This document shows, in pieces, positions 1 to 13,349 of a stretch of DNA of 64,000 nt. The translations under genes and the position numbers were made by a program. The notes below the pieces were generated by a model. It had not been told where the DNA came from, searched no databases, and worked only from the letters and a program-made list of their open reading frames with translations. Origin of the DNA: Liolophura sinensis (taxonomy: Eukaryota > Mollusca > Polyplacophora > Chitonida > Chitonidae); assembly GCF_032854445.1 (NCBI RefSeq), contig NC_088302.1, forward strand, positions 20,765,338 to 20,829,337, in the 5' to 3' direction. Numbering within the stretch: the first letter of the stretch is position 1; the number at the start of each line of letters is the position of its first letter.

Positions 1-2004
1 GACTATCGTCTGTTTTAAAAGACACGGCTCTAGAACCCGAGTGGCTGCATCCGTCTTCCATAGAAAAGTGAGGGTATGTGTGTTATGTTGTGGTCAAAGT
101 GTATAATCTGCGTTGCTTCGCCCTCATGTTTCTCTGTGTGTCAGTATTCATAGTCTTATAGTTATCACTTTTCCGCCGTAAATATATTTCCTAAGTATGG
201 CTAAGTCTAGTTCAATTAATTTTCCATATTCCCTTGCCTTAGTAGACATCGCCGACAGACTCGTCAGTCTTTGCTATCAATACGACGTGTTGTCTTGCGC
301 GTTTAGAACACCCGATCAATCATTATCATTAAATCATTCACTGATGTCAAAAATATGGATTTATCTTTGGGGTAAACACGTTCCAGACGGTTCACATTGT
401 CTCTTTCGGGCTTGAATATCGCTAATTTACATGGTGTGACAGTTGCATGGTTTCTCCTGGCGAAGATGTTCAGCTGTTTACAAGATATGAGTAGAAAGCA
501 AATTGTTTCTAGTCTGGCTGGGAGTGAGTGAGTGGGGTGCTTGAGGTTTAGCGTCGTACTCTAGTCTGGCTGGGCTAGGACGACGGTCTGAGAAGGTTAC
601 TGCCTCTGTGTCATGTATGTGTAGGATGAAGACCGATGTCGATACTTTAAAGCTCTCAACCAGTATCTACAAAAGTGCTAGTTTCTACCAGAGGGGTATA
701 GGAGGGGATATGCTCTTAGTCTATCATACTTTTTAGTTGCATGGCAAAGTTTTGAACACTCATTGCAGGCGTCATGAACAGTCAAAGAGAGGAAATCAAT
801 AATCGTCATGCCCACGACCGATTTAATCATCGTAATTAAAACACAAGCTCTTCAACCACTTAACCACGACTGGCTCTCCAAGATGTACGTGACCTTCACT
901 TCCAGCCATGAAACTGGCCTCCACTCTACATGGAAAAAATCGCTTCGGTAAATCGTTAAACAACATGAAATAAATTCTAGTGTGCTCTAGTCGGATTAAA
1001 ATCAGGAAAATGCATGCATAGTAGTGAAGAATTGCCTTTCTCTAATGACGATAATAGCGATAATGACTTTCAAAATTAACAATTTCCAATCATGTATTCT
1101 GTTAAGATGACCTCAAGAGCTAAGATCAGAAGACTTAACTTGACATCAAGTATCATGCTGCTCGTTAAATGGCAAACCAACAAAAAAAATCTTGAAAATT
1201 TATTTAACATTACGTTTTGGACTTCCATGTCGAAGTGAACCATAAGCATAATATTCTATATCCAGTATGTTTGGTGTGAAAAGCGAGAAAAGAAAAACTA
1301 ATACCCAGCTTACATTATTTGCGTGGATGTACAGCGGTATCTCGTTATATGTGTGCTTTTCAAAATAGCTCAAAACGTCCGCTATGCTGGTTAAGTTGAC
1401 TTAAATGTAAGGATGAAAGACGAAAACAGACAATATGGTTTTTTTCCTTTCAAGGTTCAGCAAAACTCGCAGAACCGCACAAGACATAAAATATGCTTCC
1501 ATTAAAGAAAGATCTATTTCTGTTCACTATGTTGATTGAATGCAGTATATATACAAACAGCATTGACGCGGTAGGACTGAATGTGTGTACATGTAAGTAT
1601 TTGAGAGAGGAATGGTGCCAATGAAATAGTTTCGTTGTTAAATTTACTGTCGGAACTCACAAAATCACTTATTCATCGCTAAACACAGCACCAAGCGTCA
1701 TTGTGTATATACAAGCAGTCGTGAGAAAGCTTGGTTTGAAAGAAAACTGACTGACTTTGGAGCATTCATTCAATCGACTTGCTGACGATTTTGCCCACCA
1801 GTTTTAGAATTTTTTTCAAAAATGACCATTGAGGATGCTATGACCAAAGTATAGCTTAGCCCATCAAGGCTAGAGAAATCCAAGCAGTAGCGCACCGTAA
1901 AGACGGTAAATAGGCAAAACAGTAAAATCGGCATAATCCTCCAGAAAGAAAAACCAAAAGAGGAAGTGAATCAGTAGATTTTATGTTCATACCACACCCA
2001 ACTA
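1..2004. other. No gene recognised
   Basis: AT-rich sequence with only short open frames in both strands. None shows a recognisable protein motif or a convincing splice-bounded exon. No repeat family seen elsewhere in the window is obvious here. Confidence 0.5.
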
Positions 2005-2110
2005 ATTTATTTATTTGATTGGTGTTTTTATATGACGGCGGCCAGCATTATGGTGGGGAGGAAACCGGGCAGAACTCGGGGGAAACCCACAATCATCCAC
2101 ACGCTGCAAC
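2005..2110 (-). mobile_element. SINE fragment (tail and central part)
   Basis: Contains the complement of the AATAAATAAAT tail, then GGCCAGCATTATGGTGG and the CCGGGCAGA...GGGGGAAACCCAC centre of the main SINE family (defined at 48854). The tRNA-like head is missing and the copy is diverged. Confidence 0.7.
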
Positions 2111-5100
2111 ACCACACTCAACCACAGATGCTTATACACAGCGGACCATATGTACGAATGAAAGTTTCTCTCCAAACTATACCAGAACTATACTATAAAG
2201 TTTAGTAGTCAGGTTATTGTCACTAAAATGAAAATAAAGTCGGGATTATGCATATATCAGACATAAAGTCAAGGAGAGTGACATCCAGAACGGTGGTATA
2301 AAAGTACATGCTCTACTTCAACAAAGCAAACCAAATTAACCATCCATTACAAGGAAAATCCATAAATCAAAACAAGGATCTCAAACAACAAGAATACTAG
2401 TCGTATGGATATCACGGTGACCTTGCTCATGATCGTTTATTATAGACAGATGGTATGTGAACATTCACCTTACCGAGATTCAGGACGAGCCAGTTTTACG
2501 TCGATCTACTAATTAAAATCCTAATCTGCCCACTACCCCAAGATCTTTGGAGTTCTGTCAATATCGATCTGAAACATGACGGAACAATTGCTGTTGGGCT
2601 GACGAGATTAACTGGTGAAGTCGGCGCTTACATCTAGCTTAAAGCTGTTTGTGTTTAAATTGTTTTCATAGGATGCATTGTTTTGGAAGTTTTAAGTTGT
2701 TTAATTTAGTGTCCAATGAGGTAAACCTGCTTTTGAGATATGCTCTTCGATCTTTAAGATTAAAAGTTTAAATGACGGGAAAGACATCTGTTATAATTGC
2801 TAAGTTATTAATTCTTTCTAATTTGAATTTCTAATTCAAGAAAGCAAAAACCGAGTGAAAAACAGTGACTTAATTTTGTATCCACCATGATACTGTGATA
2901 TTAAGTGAGGAGGCTATGATATTAATATATTTATGAGCAAACTGAAAACAAGAAGACTGACCATCTTCACTTTATCATGCCAGATACTTCGTATATGGCT
3001 ATGTTTACTGACTTGATCCAACAAGCAGAAATAACCGACCCAATACAGTACCAAATTGTAGTTTCCCTACTACACAAGTTTACAATTTCTCGCGTAGAGC
3101 TTTTTCGTCTACTTCTTTTTGATATTGCTGTATGTTAGAGTGGCAAGTCAAAGTAAGTTGAGACGTCTTTGGCTCTTGTTCCAATTTGTATACATGCGTA
3201 TATTAGAGACTCACACATCCGCATATACCAGGTATATTTATGTTCATATAATAACACATTTACAGACAAAACGATACTATCGATATTTAAATTGTTGTTT
3301 TGAGGCTGTAAGTTATAAGCCTTTTTTAGGTGTTCCATTTGTCTATCAACAGTGGTGAAGTATCGTTCAACGACGCCTTTGTGTTCTTGTTGCTGTGTCT
3401 CATTTCTAGGACAGAAAGCTATGTAAAGATTTAAACTTTTGTCGGTACTAAAAATCTTATTGAACACAGCGTTTTACTTTTTCGCCATGTAGTTTAGTGT
3501 AGAGTCGTAAGTTTATTGTTTTGCATTCAGTAAAATTTGATATACCTAAAATGGATTAAGGGGCAAACCAGCCCTTTAAGATGAAAGCACGAATTGTGTA
3601 AGCCATGTAGACACTACGCGATCCACAGAGACACACGCGATCTAAACCTATGATGGGAAGGTATATGTAGCATCTTTGTGATTCTGTGGATTCCAATAAA
3701 TTTACATATAACATAAACAATCATTGCTTCGTGCAGTATACGTTCACATGCAATGTTTACGGAGAGTTGTTCTGTATTACTGCTCAAATGTTCTTCCTTT
3801 TCCAGGTTTTTGGAGGTTTTTTGAAGCTTTATGAAATCACTGAGACGGGTATTGCTTTGTGGAATTAATGGATAACATACCATTAATTTTAAATTCCTCT
3901 CAACATGAAACTAACGAAGTGAAGTGCAAGTTCTTTCCGGAGATCTTACCATTGATGAAGACAAAACAAATGTAAGTTGGTTTTTCTGTCTATTGTCTAT
4001 TATATGTCTATCTATTATTCTGCACACCTCTGGGGAAAAGAAACAGGTGACTTAACCCAAATCCAAAAATGTTGTTATATTTTGACAAAAGAAAATATTA
4101 TTTCTAACAGCCCTTTCTGTAAATTATCAACGCATCTATGTTGCATTATTGGTGACGTATGCTCAAGAAAAGAATAACTGTCTGTTTCATCAGAAGTTCG
4201 AAAAATGCTCATTTTTGATCAATTTGTCTCTTTGTACATTTTGTTAAAAGATGGCAGTATTGAAGAAAGAAGTTTACTTTTCCAGATACCCAATATGTCT
4301 GTGATCTACACTTTATACCGCTCCCTTTGTGTCTCCTAAAGAGTGTATTCTCAGAATAATTACATTACACATCTTAACTGAAATTTTGCACCAAAAGTTA
4401 AAGGCACTCTGTTAAATTACTTGACAAATCTGACACCAGCATGCTGATAACTGTTGTTTGTATTTTTAACAAATACCACTGGAAGAGTATTATTTAGCTA
4501 TGCTTATCATGCAGTTACATGTACATACATGCTTGTCAGATTTTTTACTGAATGATTAAAATATGTATCATAATTTCATTTGGCAGACCCCTTGGCCAGA
4601 CCTAGAGATTTTGAAGAGAACTTTCACAAGAAAACAAAAAAGTAGAGAAGCAAGGTGTTTAAGTTAGATATCTCCGTTTTTTTTATATATAAGAGTATAC
4701 GAACATGTATTTCTGTTTTAATATTATCAATTTCCTTGTCTTCTTTTGGGTTAGTCATCCTGAGTTATTATACAGAGTACTCAGTGGAAATTCTAATATT
4801 CACAACTATTAAGCATGTAATCATGATGCTAGTCTGGTATCTGATGTCTTGTCGAAAGTAAATGGAATTGGTCGCTGATCAGAGTAAATTTAATAACTAA
4901 ATAGCTTAGGTAAAGAAATGTGTGGTACTAGTAGGAGAGGATAACATTTCTTATAGTAGTCAATGTGAAATCATCAGCCTGCTTTATTTTATTTTATTTG
5001 ATCAAATTAGTTCTGAAGTATTTCTGAAGAGAATCCGAATGAACCATCAACAATCATGCTGTTTATTACGAAAGAACCGTTGCTGTATACCAGAGACTGG

Positions 5101-5197
5101 ACTAGATAACCAACTGGAAAAGTATTGGTTGCTCTTTTTGAGATGTACATCCAAAGTGCACATCACATCTACAGCATTGGAAATCCTGTTTTGATTT
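2111..5197. other. No gene recognised
   Basis: AT-rich DNA with overlapping short frames on both strands, for example around 3.1-3.5 kb and 4.9-5.2 kb. These lack codon bias, known motifs or paired splice sites, so I treat them as chance frames. Confidence 0.45.
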
Positions 5198-5290
5198 ATT
5201 TTTTTTATTTAACTGGTGTTTTACACCGTAGTCAAGAATATTTCATTTATACGATGAGCTGGACTTGAACTCACAGCGACTGCATAGCTG
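5198..5290 (-). mobile_element. Internally deleted SINE copy
   Basis: The tail-side segment (AACTGGTGTTTTACACCGTA) is joined directly to the region next to the tRNA-like head (GATGAGCTGGACTTGAACTC). The G/C-rich centre has been lost. Confidence 0.6.
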
Positions 5291-6090
5291 AAATCCTGTT
5301 TTGAAATTATCGTCCGTTACACCCAGATCATCTGTAGTTACGGCAATTAGCCGCACAGATAAAGGGGCACATTAAGTGACTGCCTGTAAAGGCGATAGAT
5401 TGTAAGATGCAGGAGCATGTTCAGTTTGACACTTATCAGATTGATTTTCTGTCTGATAAAATCACATTTTCACTGCAAAAAAAACCTCTCATTGTCTGCC
5501 TTTTATCGCATCCCGAAGTTAGGGTATTCCAGATGAAATTAAATTAACTATACTTCAGATTTTCGGCGGAAAATTTAGAGATTCTATCATTTTCGGCACA
5601 AACTTTTGTGTCAGAGCTCAGGTTTTGTCATTTTAGTTAGATAATGTAAGGGAGTTGATATTGCATTAAGAGCATCTTGTCCATTCATCATGGGATAAGA
5701 CAGGAAGATATAACTTTAACCCGAAGATCATTGGTGTAGTTTCATTGAGTAAACATCATTTGGGTGTACCTTGAGTGTTGTATTTGTATGACATCCATGG
5801 ACGTTGTGTATGTCATCCATGGACATTGTGACATTTGCGTTACCTCTCCAGCATGGGAATTGCTCGGTTTCAACGTCATGAATGAGAATGGAACGAAATA
5901 CAGTGGATATAAAGCACCATCATGTATTGGTCTTCACTGACCATAGTCCAGTAATAATGCATAAGGAATGCATACATTTAAAAACCTTTAGTTACATTTT
6001 CTTTGAAAGGGATTGTTTAACACAGACCTTTGCATAAATGAGTTTATTGAGCCGTATTTATAAGGAGATGAATTCACATTCTTTTTAAAA
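5291..6090. other. No gene recognised
   Basis: Non-coding. Contains a short direct duplication near 5790-5830 (CATCCATGGACGTTGTG and CATCCATGGACATTGTG). The last 50 bases look like a degraded half unit of the satellite that follows. Confidence 0.45.
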
Positions 6091-6866
6091 TGGGAGTGAA
6101 TGTATACCGTTTCTAAATGAGATGAAAACACACCTTTTCCCAGCAATGGGAGTGAATGTATACCGTTTCTAAATGAGATGAAAACACACCTTTTCCCAGC
6201 AATGGGAGTGAATGTATACCGTTTCTAAATGAGATAAAAACACACCTTTTCCCAGCAATGGGAGTGAGTGTATACCGTTTCTAAATGAGATGAAAACACA
6301 CCTTTTCCCAGCAATGGGAGTGAATGTATACCGTTTCTAAATGAGATAAAAACACACCTTTTCCCAGCAATGGGAGTGAGTGTATACCGTTTCTAAATGA
6401 GATGAAAACACACCTTTTCCCAGCAATGGGAGTGAACGTATACCGTTTCTAAATGAGATGAAAACACACCTTTTCCCAGCAATGGGAGTGAACGTATACC
6501 GTTTCTAAATGAGATGAAAACACACCTTTTCCCAGCAATGGGAGTGAGTGTATACCGTTTCTAAATGAGATGAAAACACACCTTTTCCCAGCAATGGGAG
6601 TGAATGTATACCGTTTCTAAATGAGATGAAAACACACCTTTTCCCAGCAATGGGAGTGAATGTATGCCGTTTCTAAATGAGATGAAAACACACCTTTTCC
6701 CAGCAATGGGAGTGAGTGTATACCGTTTCTAAATGAGATGAAAACACACCTTTTCCCAGCAATGGGAGTGAATGTATACCGTTTCTAAATGAGATGAAAA
6801 CACACCTTTTCCCAGCAATGGGAGTGAATGTATACCGTTTCTAAACGAGATAAAAACACACCTTTG
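6091..6866. repeat. 56-bp satellite, about 14 copies
   Basis: The unit begins TGGGAGTGAATGTATACCG and recurs every 56 bases (6091, 6147 and so on). Nearly 14 head-to-tail copies are present. Variants are few and recurrent (GAGTGAATG, GAGTGAGTG, GAACG; GAGATGAAAA, GAGATAAAA), which implies recent amplification or homogenisation. The last copy is cut at CACACCTTTGACAG. No frame stays open across the array. Confidence 0.95.
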
Positions 6867-7769
6867 ACAGAGCAGTTTTAATTTGCCGATCATGCATGCA
6901 CAAACAAGCGGCTGCTTATGTTATCAAACTGAAGGCTTCATAAGAAAATGAAATATCTAGCAATAAATACCCAGGCATAAATATTCTTTTCTTATTAAAA
7001 CAAAAATCCAGTTCGCATTTCTAACGTGTTGAAATGTGGATATGATTCCGGCTCTTATCGGGTCACATTTGATTCTATTCCAGATCGTAAGTACACGGAA
7101 GTCTCGCCTTGAACGGAAAATTTGGCAGATTAAACACATTCGTATACGAAGAACACGTAGAGATAAACGAAGTGCCTGTCTTGATTTAATAACGATGAAG
7201 GTGGATATAGGAAAGTTTCCAGTTACTGCTTTAGCAAATTTCTTCCTTACAGCCCATTGTATACATCGTGTGTTCTGATGCTCCTAGAGAGCTGTTGTGA
7301 CAGTTAACTTCAACTGTGAGGACAATGTTGTTACTTGATCTTGGTCAGTTCTTACAATACACCAACAACTCCATAGATTCGGGCAAACAACCACGGCAAG
7401 CCGTCTTCCAAAACAAATCAATTATGCCACTCCGCCATCAAGGGTTACCCATGCATATATCATTACCATTCAGAGAACCCAAGCCCCCTTATACTGGAAC
7501 AGGCCTGTTTTGATTAGCATTGTTATGGGGGACTGCGTACGAAGGTACCAGTTTTATAATTGTTTTTCTTTATCATTGACGTGAAGGGAATATAATATGA
7601 AGTTGAATGTAAAGTTTAGCGGTAACAGAGGGCCAGATAGGATTGCTAACTGAACATGCACGAACTGTCTATTTCATTTGTTCATCTGTCACAATACCGC
7701 TGGTCGTGTACTATTGGAGGTGTTAATTGTGATTCTGCAAATGTTTCAGTAATACACTGTACTTCTTTT
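6867..7769. other. No gene recognised
   Basis: Short frames at 7036-7278 and on the opposite strand show no motif. Sequence after 7300 is slightly richer in G/C but is not bounded by plausible splice sites. Confidence 0.4.
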
Positions 7770-8030
7770 TATTCATATTTATTTGTTTATTTATTCATGT
7801 GATTGGTGTTTTGTATCGATCTCCAAAACAATATTCCACTTATACAAGGGTCACCACATTATGGTGAGAGGAAACAGGGCAGAGCCCGGGAGAAACCCAC
7901 AGCCATCCGCAGGTTGTTGTAGAGGAAGTCAGCATGAGCTGGAAATGAACTCACAGCCTTCAATTTGGTGAGAGGTTCCTAAGTAATTGCTCTGCATTGG
8001 CATGCTAACCATTGAGCAATGGAGGTCACT
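7770..8030 (-). mobile_element. Near full-length, diverged SINE
   Basis: Runs from the T-rich complement of the tail through the centre (GGGCAGAGCCCGGGAGAAACCC) to the complement of the tRNA-like head (GAGCAATGGAGG at the right end). Many substitutions mark an old copy. Confidence 0.75.
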
Positions 8031-8768
8031 TTTGTTTTGCATAAGCCACAAAGTAGCAAAAATGATTTTAGCAAATCTAATACATTTAATTATAAGATTA
8101 AAAGTAGTGCACCAATTTTAATTAAAAGCTCAAGAAAGTAATGCGTCCGTTCACCTTTGCATTCACCTTTAACCATGCAGTCATCTAGAGGCGGTGTTCT
8201 GTCATCCCTGTATGAAAGCATACATGTGTGTAGTGTCTATACAGAACTATATTTATTTGCGAAAGGAAGATAAATTGTATTTTGTCTCGACGAACACGGT
8301 AGACTGGATCCTAATTTGAGATATAGCAGAGATGTGCAGTAGTATGGTACGTCGCGTATTCTGTGACAGATTTCATCAGAAATTTATTGAACAGGATCTT
8401 GAGCTTGGTGAAATAAGTCTTTCCTCTCTCCTGTATATGAACTTGACTATATCTTGTCTGTGTCTGAAGCCGACGGCGACTTCCGGTTATTCCGGAAGCG
8501 ACCTCCTCTGGGCAGAGTGTATATATCACGAACGGCTTTATAAATAATCAATACATATATCACCGCCTCGTCAGCTTACTTTGCAAGACGGAAGCAAAAC
8601 GTACTCAAAGGAAAGCCTTTTAACTCCACTTCTTACTTACTATATTCCTTGTAGTCTCGAAGAATATCATACTATCTCGTATTTCTTGATATTCATCGGA
8701 TGGTCAGGTGACAAAACCTATAAAAGTTTAAAATAAGCTAACGTCACTCACTAGTACAAAGCTGTGCA

Positions 8769-8957
8769 TGACGTCAGAGAGTCCTTATTGGCTGGCTGTC
8801 ATATGTATTCCTGTTCCACAACACAAGAAAACTCACGTGTGAAAACCAATCAGTTAACGTGTTAAATTGTCGAGTTAATTCCAACTTTTAAAGGTTCCGC
8901 AACCAGACCGTTCCAGTCCGTTCGACGAGAGAAAGACGCAAGCCACGATGCAGTTTT
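8769..8957 (+). promoter_or_regulatory. Promoter-like cluster before a possible short first exon
   Basis: A perfect CRE palindrome TGACGTCA is at 8769-8776, an inverted CCAAT box (ATTGGCT) at 8787, and a forward CCAAT box in AACCAATCAG near 8845. A CpG-richer patch then leads to CACGATGCAG. The ATG at about 8948 is followed ten bases later by GTGAGA, a possible donor. I cannot find the next exon, so transcription here is only inferred. Confidence 0.25.
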
Positions 8958-8979
8958 GTGAGATTATTCCTTCCCAATT

Positions 8980-9185
8980 ATCTATTTACATATTTATTTA
9001 TGTCAATGGCCTGAAACTAGGCTTCTATAAACCACTGCCCTTGGTCAGACACATGACAAGCTGACTTAAATCCGCATTCAAACCAGCGAGAGCAGGATTC
9101 GAACACGTGACTTCGCGTCCGCGAGGTATATGACACGAGGACTGAGTTCAGTCCTGGCCTTGGGAATTTCCAGATTTCCTTACTC
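8980..9185 (-). mobile_element. tRNA-derived SINE, second subfamily
   Basis: On the minus strand a Pol III B-box-like TGTTCGAATCC lies inside a tRNA-like head. It is followed by a body resembling the GTGGGAAAG...AGTGGTTTA segment of the older subfamily seen in introns at 47.3-54.5 kb. T-rich complement of the tail lies on the left at 8982-9000. Confidence 0.5.
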
Positions 9186-12100
9186 TCACTGTTCGGGGAA
9201 AAATATATATGTGTGATAGTATACGTCGACGATGCTCGATGGCTGTTCGCGCCGAGCATTCGTTAGAGACAATATGTCTTCATAAATATATGGCGTGAAA
9301 GTCTGTATACGTCACTTTATCATTAACCTATGGCCGTTACCCAACTGATACAAAGGCATCCTATATTTTTCCGTATAGGATGGTTCGTATATGCATCCTC
9401 TGAAAATAGGGACTATTTTTAATATTTACATTCAAAGCGCCCTCTATCGGGGAAAGCCCTAAACTAAGATGGGAATTTGGTGTGGAGTAACTACAACAAC
9501 AACATTAAATTGTAAAGAAAACACATTTAATCATCTTCTCTTTAGCATACAAAGACCCCCCCCCCCCCCCCCACCTTTCAAGTCGGAGGGGGGGTGGTGA
9601 GAATAACTTTCAAGTCCAAAACTGCCAAACTTTCATCGTGGATCTCAAATCAATTTGTTATACGCATCAAGCATGGTTAACACGCCGACGTCGGGGCATT
9701 TTTTTGAGCTCAGTGAAAACTTGACTGACCTTTAGGGTGAAAATCTTTAACTTTGTCCCCAGAGCAACCTATACACAAGGTCGGGCAGATAAATATTCAC
9801 ATGTTGATCAATCCCATACAGTCGGTGATCTGATCTGGTGTCACTCAGGGTCGAATACATTTGTATGAATTTGAATCCGAAATTTAGCCTCGGCGTCTCT
9901 CGTCTTCCCATCTTCTGAATGTAAACAGTAAAAATAGCATATATATTCGGCGCTCACACACTCACGACATTAATTTCTACCGGTGGGCCACGATCAATGT
10001 TCACTGTTCGTTTTGAAATTTTCCGGTGGAGTCACCGGAGCTTTACAGCCACACACGATCAGTAGCCACACGGTCCCACGAGGATGATATTTTTAATAAA
10101 TGCAGACTTTGCGTTTTTAAACCATTTTAAACCATATCGCACATCGAAACTTTGTTAGCATAACACAAGTATCTCTCACGTGACGACAGAGCGTGCGGAG
10201 ATTCTCATGGCATAGGGATGATTTGGTGGTGGCGATCTTGTTATAGTCTCAGCTCTTGAATGTTCACTATGTTGTTTTATTTTAAATAGTTTGCGATTTA
10301 AACTAATGAAACAGAAATTTAAAGAACATAATCATATTCGAGCTGAAGAAATTGTACTCGTTTATAGATGGACTACATTTTGTCGATGCAGGATCTATAG
10401 TAGTAAGTCGGTCTACTGATTGATGAAAAACCATGTGCGTTTTGAACACTTATTACGGAAATATTAAGGACATGGTAAATGGATTATTATAAATGTGCGT
10501 GTTTCGCGTTGTTGTATCAGTTCTCGTTGTATGAGGTCGGCCTGTGGCATCAGCCTCGCTCTTCTATCTCGACAGGCCGTTCTCTATAAATAGTCAGTAT
10601 TTTAGCCTGTTAAAACGGTTTGCTTCACCGATAACACTGACCACCATGACATGTCAACACTTCTAGAATATGGCTTTTTAAACAGCAATCAGTCAGTCAA
10701 TCAATCGGTTAATCATTTGTCAAATGCAGATCGGCCATAGACAGATCAACGCTTTTGCAGAATTGGTTCTCACACCTTAGTTTGTTTGTGCAGTGGAAAA
10801 GATATACATATGGCAGTGAGCCAATCAGGACTTACTTAAGTCACACACAGCTTTGCCCCAGTGAGTGATGTTGCCTTATTTTGAAATTTCGTCGGTTCTG
10901 CCCAGGTCGTCTCGACCATAACCAGACAAGAACTCTTCTAATTGTGACTATTTTTCTGGGAAGAGAGTCGAGCAACGACCTAATCTGTTGGTGGTCACAA
11001 ATTTCATCAACAGAAACAGACTGATCGTTATTTGAGATTTACACATACTGCTTATAGTGGTTATGTTCTAGCACTGAAAGTTGACTGATCGATCTAAATC
11101 CAATTGGAAGAATACCATTGTTGACATTTTTCTACGTGTCCTTCCGCACACCAGAAATAAACATGATTTTTTTTTTATTTACAATGAAATAATTTGCTAA
11201 CATGCAGAGAGTGCCTGTTGAGTTATGGACACAAATGAGAAATGCTCTCATCAGCGTAACGAGGGAGTTGCCAAAGAGGTGGTAGGAAAAACAAACGGAT
11301 TTACAAATGCGTGTTATATTTTCCCACAGGGAACTTTCTGGCTTATCCTCTAATTTCCATTATTGAACAGTGATTGAACACTGCGGGTTTTATAGGACGG
11401 AAGGTCTAGGACTACCCTGTAGCTAGAGCGGTACTTTGAGCTGTACTTTGATCATTCTTATTAGCTTAATTTCGTTGTGTATAGAAACTCGAACTACTCT
11501 TAACGAAAAATTCCTCGCCAATGGCCGGTAACTTAAGCTCTCTGGTTTATATTGCCCACGAAGGTCGAGTTCGTTTAAAAAAATATCTGCGATGTTTTCA
11601 AGGCCATCTTCACCATTTTTTTTTCTCTTATAACGCGCAGGGTGCCGTGCTGTGGGTAACACACGGGTATAGGCACGTGCGAAAATAGACAAATAGACAT
11701 AATCAACCGTCTCGTGCAAAATGTATCACGTTCTGAATTCGAATTAAGTTCCTGTCACGTATCCATCTTGAGATGTTGTAATCTCGGAGATCATCTCTGC
11801 AATTTTATTTGATTCTGGCCAAGAAGATCGCATGAGCAAAGATCTACTTACGAAAACACCTTGCATCCAAAGTAGACCTGTGAACCAGTACACCATTCGA
11901 GCAAAGTTTTCAAACAATTACAGTCCACTGGCGCTCGAATCAAGAATGCCTGCTTCCTTCCGCCTTTTTGAGTACATACACCGTTTCATGTATGAGCACA
12001 TAAAACTTTCCACGCAAATATTCTCACTTTTAACAAAGTTTCAACCACGAAGCTACAACTTGGTTGCACAAGTGCTCGGAGAGAAATCTCCATAGGTTTT

Positions 12101-12789
12101 ACAAAAACGTTCAGTTATGAAGTGTAACTGAAAATACCAAGTATAAAAAAAAATATTCAGGATGTATCTGTTTAATATTTTCGTAATTATTTCGGGAAAA
12201 TATTCCACCATCTATGATGTCAGGCTGAAGGAAAATTTATAATCTAGAAACTTTGGAATTTTACTGACTACACTATTTTAATTGAATTTCTCCTTCCCTC
12301 ATCTCAGCTTAAGAAAAAGGTGTTTTCATAATTAGAAATTTAAAGAAAGAAACAATTTTGACTAGGAATGGAAAAAATTATGAACACGTGTGCATTAAAC
12401 GTAGATCAGATTTTCATTCTGTCCGTCTACTGGTTATGTTCCATCAAAATGCTGGCTGTTGACGTATAAGTCAAATATTCTTGAGAGCAACGTAAATTAC
12501 TCATCAAATAAATAAATCCCATTAAACACAATTCCTCACAATCAAAACAGAAATTTTAATAATGAGAATTTAAGAATAAAAATAAAAGTCACTGAGATAT
12601 GATCTTAGTTTCCTAGTATACCCAAAAGCTTAAACGCAGCCAATACATTCAAAATTTATTACAAAATAACATAACAGAAAGAAATATTGAAACCTGGTTT
12701 GTTTCGCGATTAATTGGCCCTCACCAGCTGCAGATTCTGCACATGAAAAGTAATCATGTCTTATGATATTTACATACATGTATGTTATT
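9186..12789. other. No gene recognised
   Basis: Intergenic DNA. Includes a 17-C homopolymer at 9556-9572 followed by a G8 tract, and a 9-bp-arm hairpin at 9357-9382 (CATCCTATA/TATAGGATG). Two overlapping frames at 11.42-12.10 kb on opposite strands are open but show no motif. Confidence 0.45.
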
Positions 12790-13020
12790 ATTTATACTGG
12801 GAGTGGGTCTTTCAATACACAAGATGAGGGTTCAATCCCAACCTTTATCAAGGGCCTTGGTGGCCATAAGTGGTCAACACTCTTAAACGTTTCTTGAAGA
12901 CCTCAATGTAGTTTGCATGTCTTCACATAACATATGGGAAAAAAAGTTTCTTAATAACTTGCCAAATACCAGTTGTTTACCCCAGGCATTCCAGTTTCCT
13001 CCATCTATACAACCGATTTA
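12790..13020 (+). mobile_element. Old SINE, second subfamily
   Basis: A tRNA-like B box (GGGTTCAATCCC, about 12829) is followed by a body ending in AACTTGCCAAATACCAG and CCCAGGCATTCCAGTTTCC. The same order occurs in the diverged copies within the FAM172A introns. The tail is missing. Confidence 0.5.
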
Positions 13021-13349
13021 GATTTTTTGTGATATTTCTGCACATGCGTACTCAACTATATTTAGTTTATATTGAACTTAAAATAAACACTTTAAAAATA
13101 CACACAAATCTTTATTAAAGCGTACCTAATAGATAAACGTGTAAGTGTTGGAACAAAACTAGTCAAACACAAATTTGAAGATTTTTGTCAAACATCACGA
13201 ATACTCACATATATCAAGGATATTCTTAATATGTGTGGCTTAAGAGTGAAAAAGCCCTTTATACTTAACTTTACTAACATATCTCACTTTTAATTTTCAC
13301 CCTGAAGGATTGAAAATTATCAGCATTTAGCATGCCCTTATAAACTTGA

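Noticed and set aside
6091-6866. CRISPR array
   Set aside because: The 56-bp repeats are directly adjacent with no unique spacers, and the host is an animal.
8980-9185. True tRNA gene (B box TTCGAATCC)
   Set aside because: The T stem does not pair and the body continues into a SINE-like sequence. The same holds for other B-box hits at 12.83, 21.44 and 44.95 kb.
9556-9595. G-quadruplex element at the poly-C/poly-G pair
   Set aside because: A single homopolymer pair is better explained as slippage-prone simple sequence. Nothing links it to a gene.
11423-12095. Frames on both strands near 11.4-12.1 kb as genes
   Set aside because: No motif, no convincing splice sites and no codon bias.
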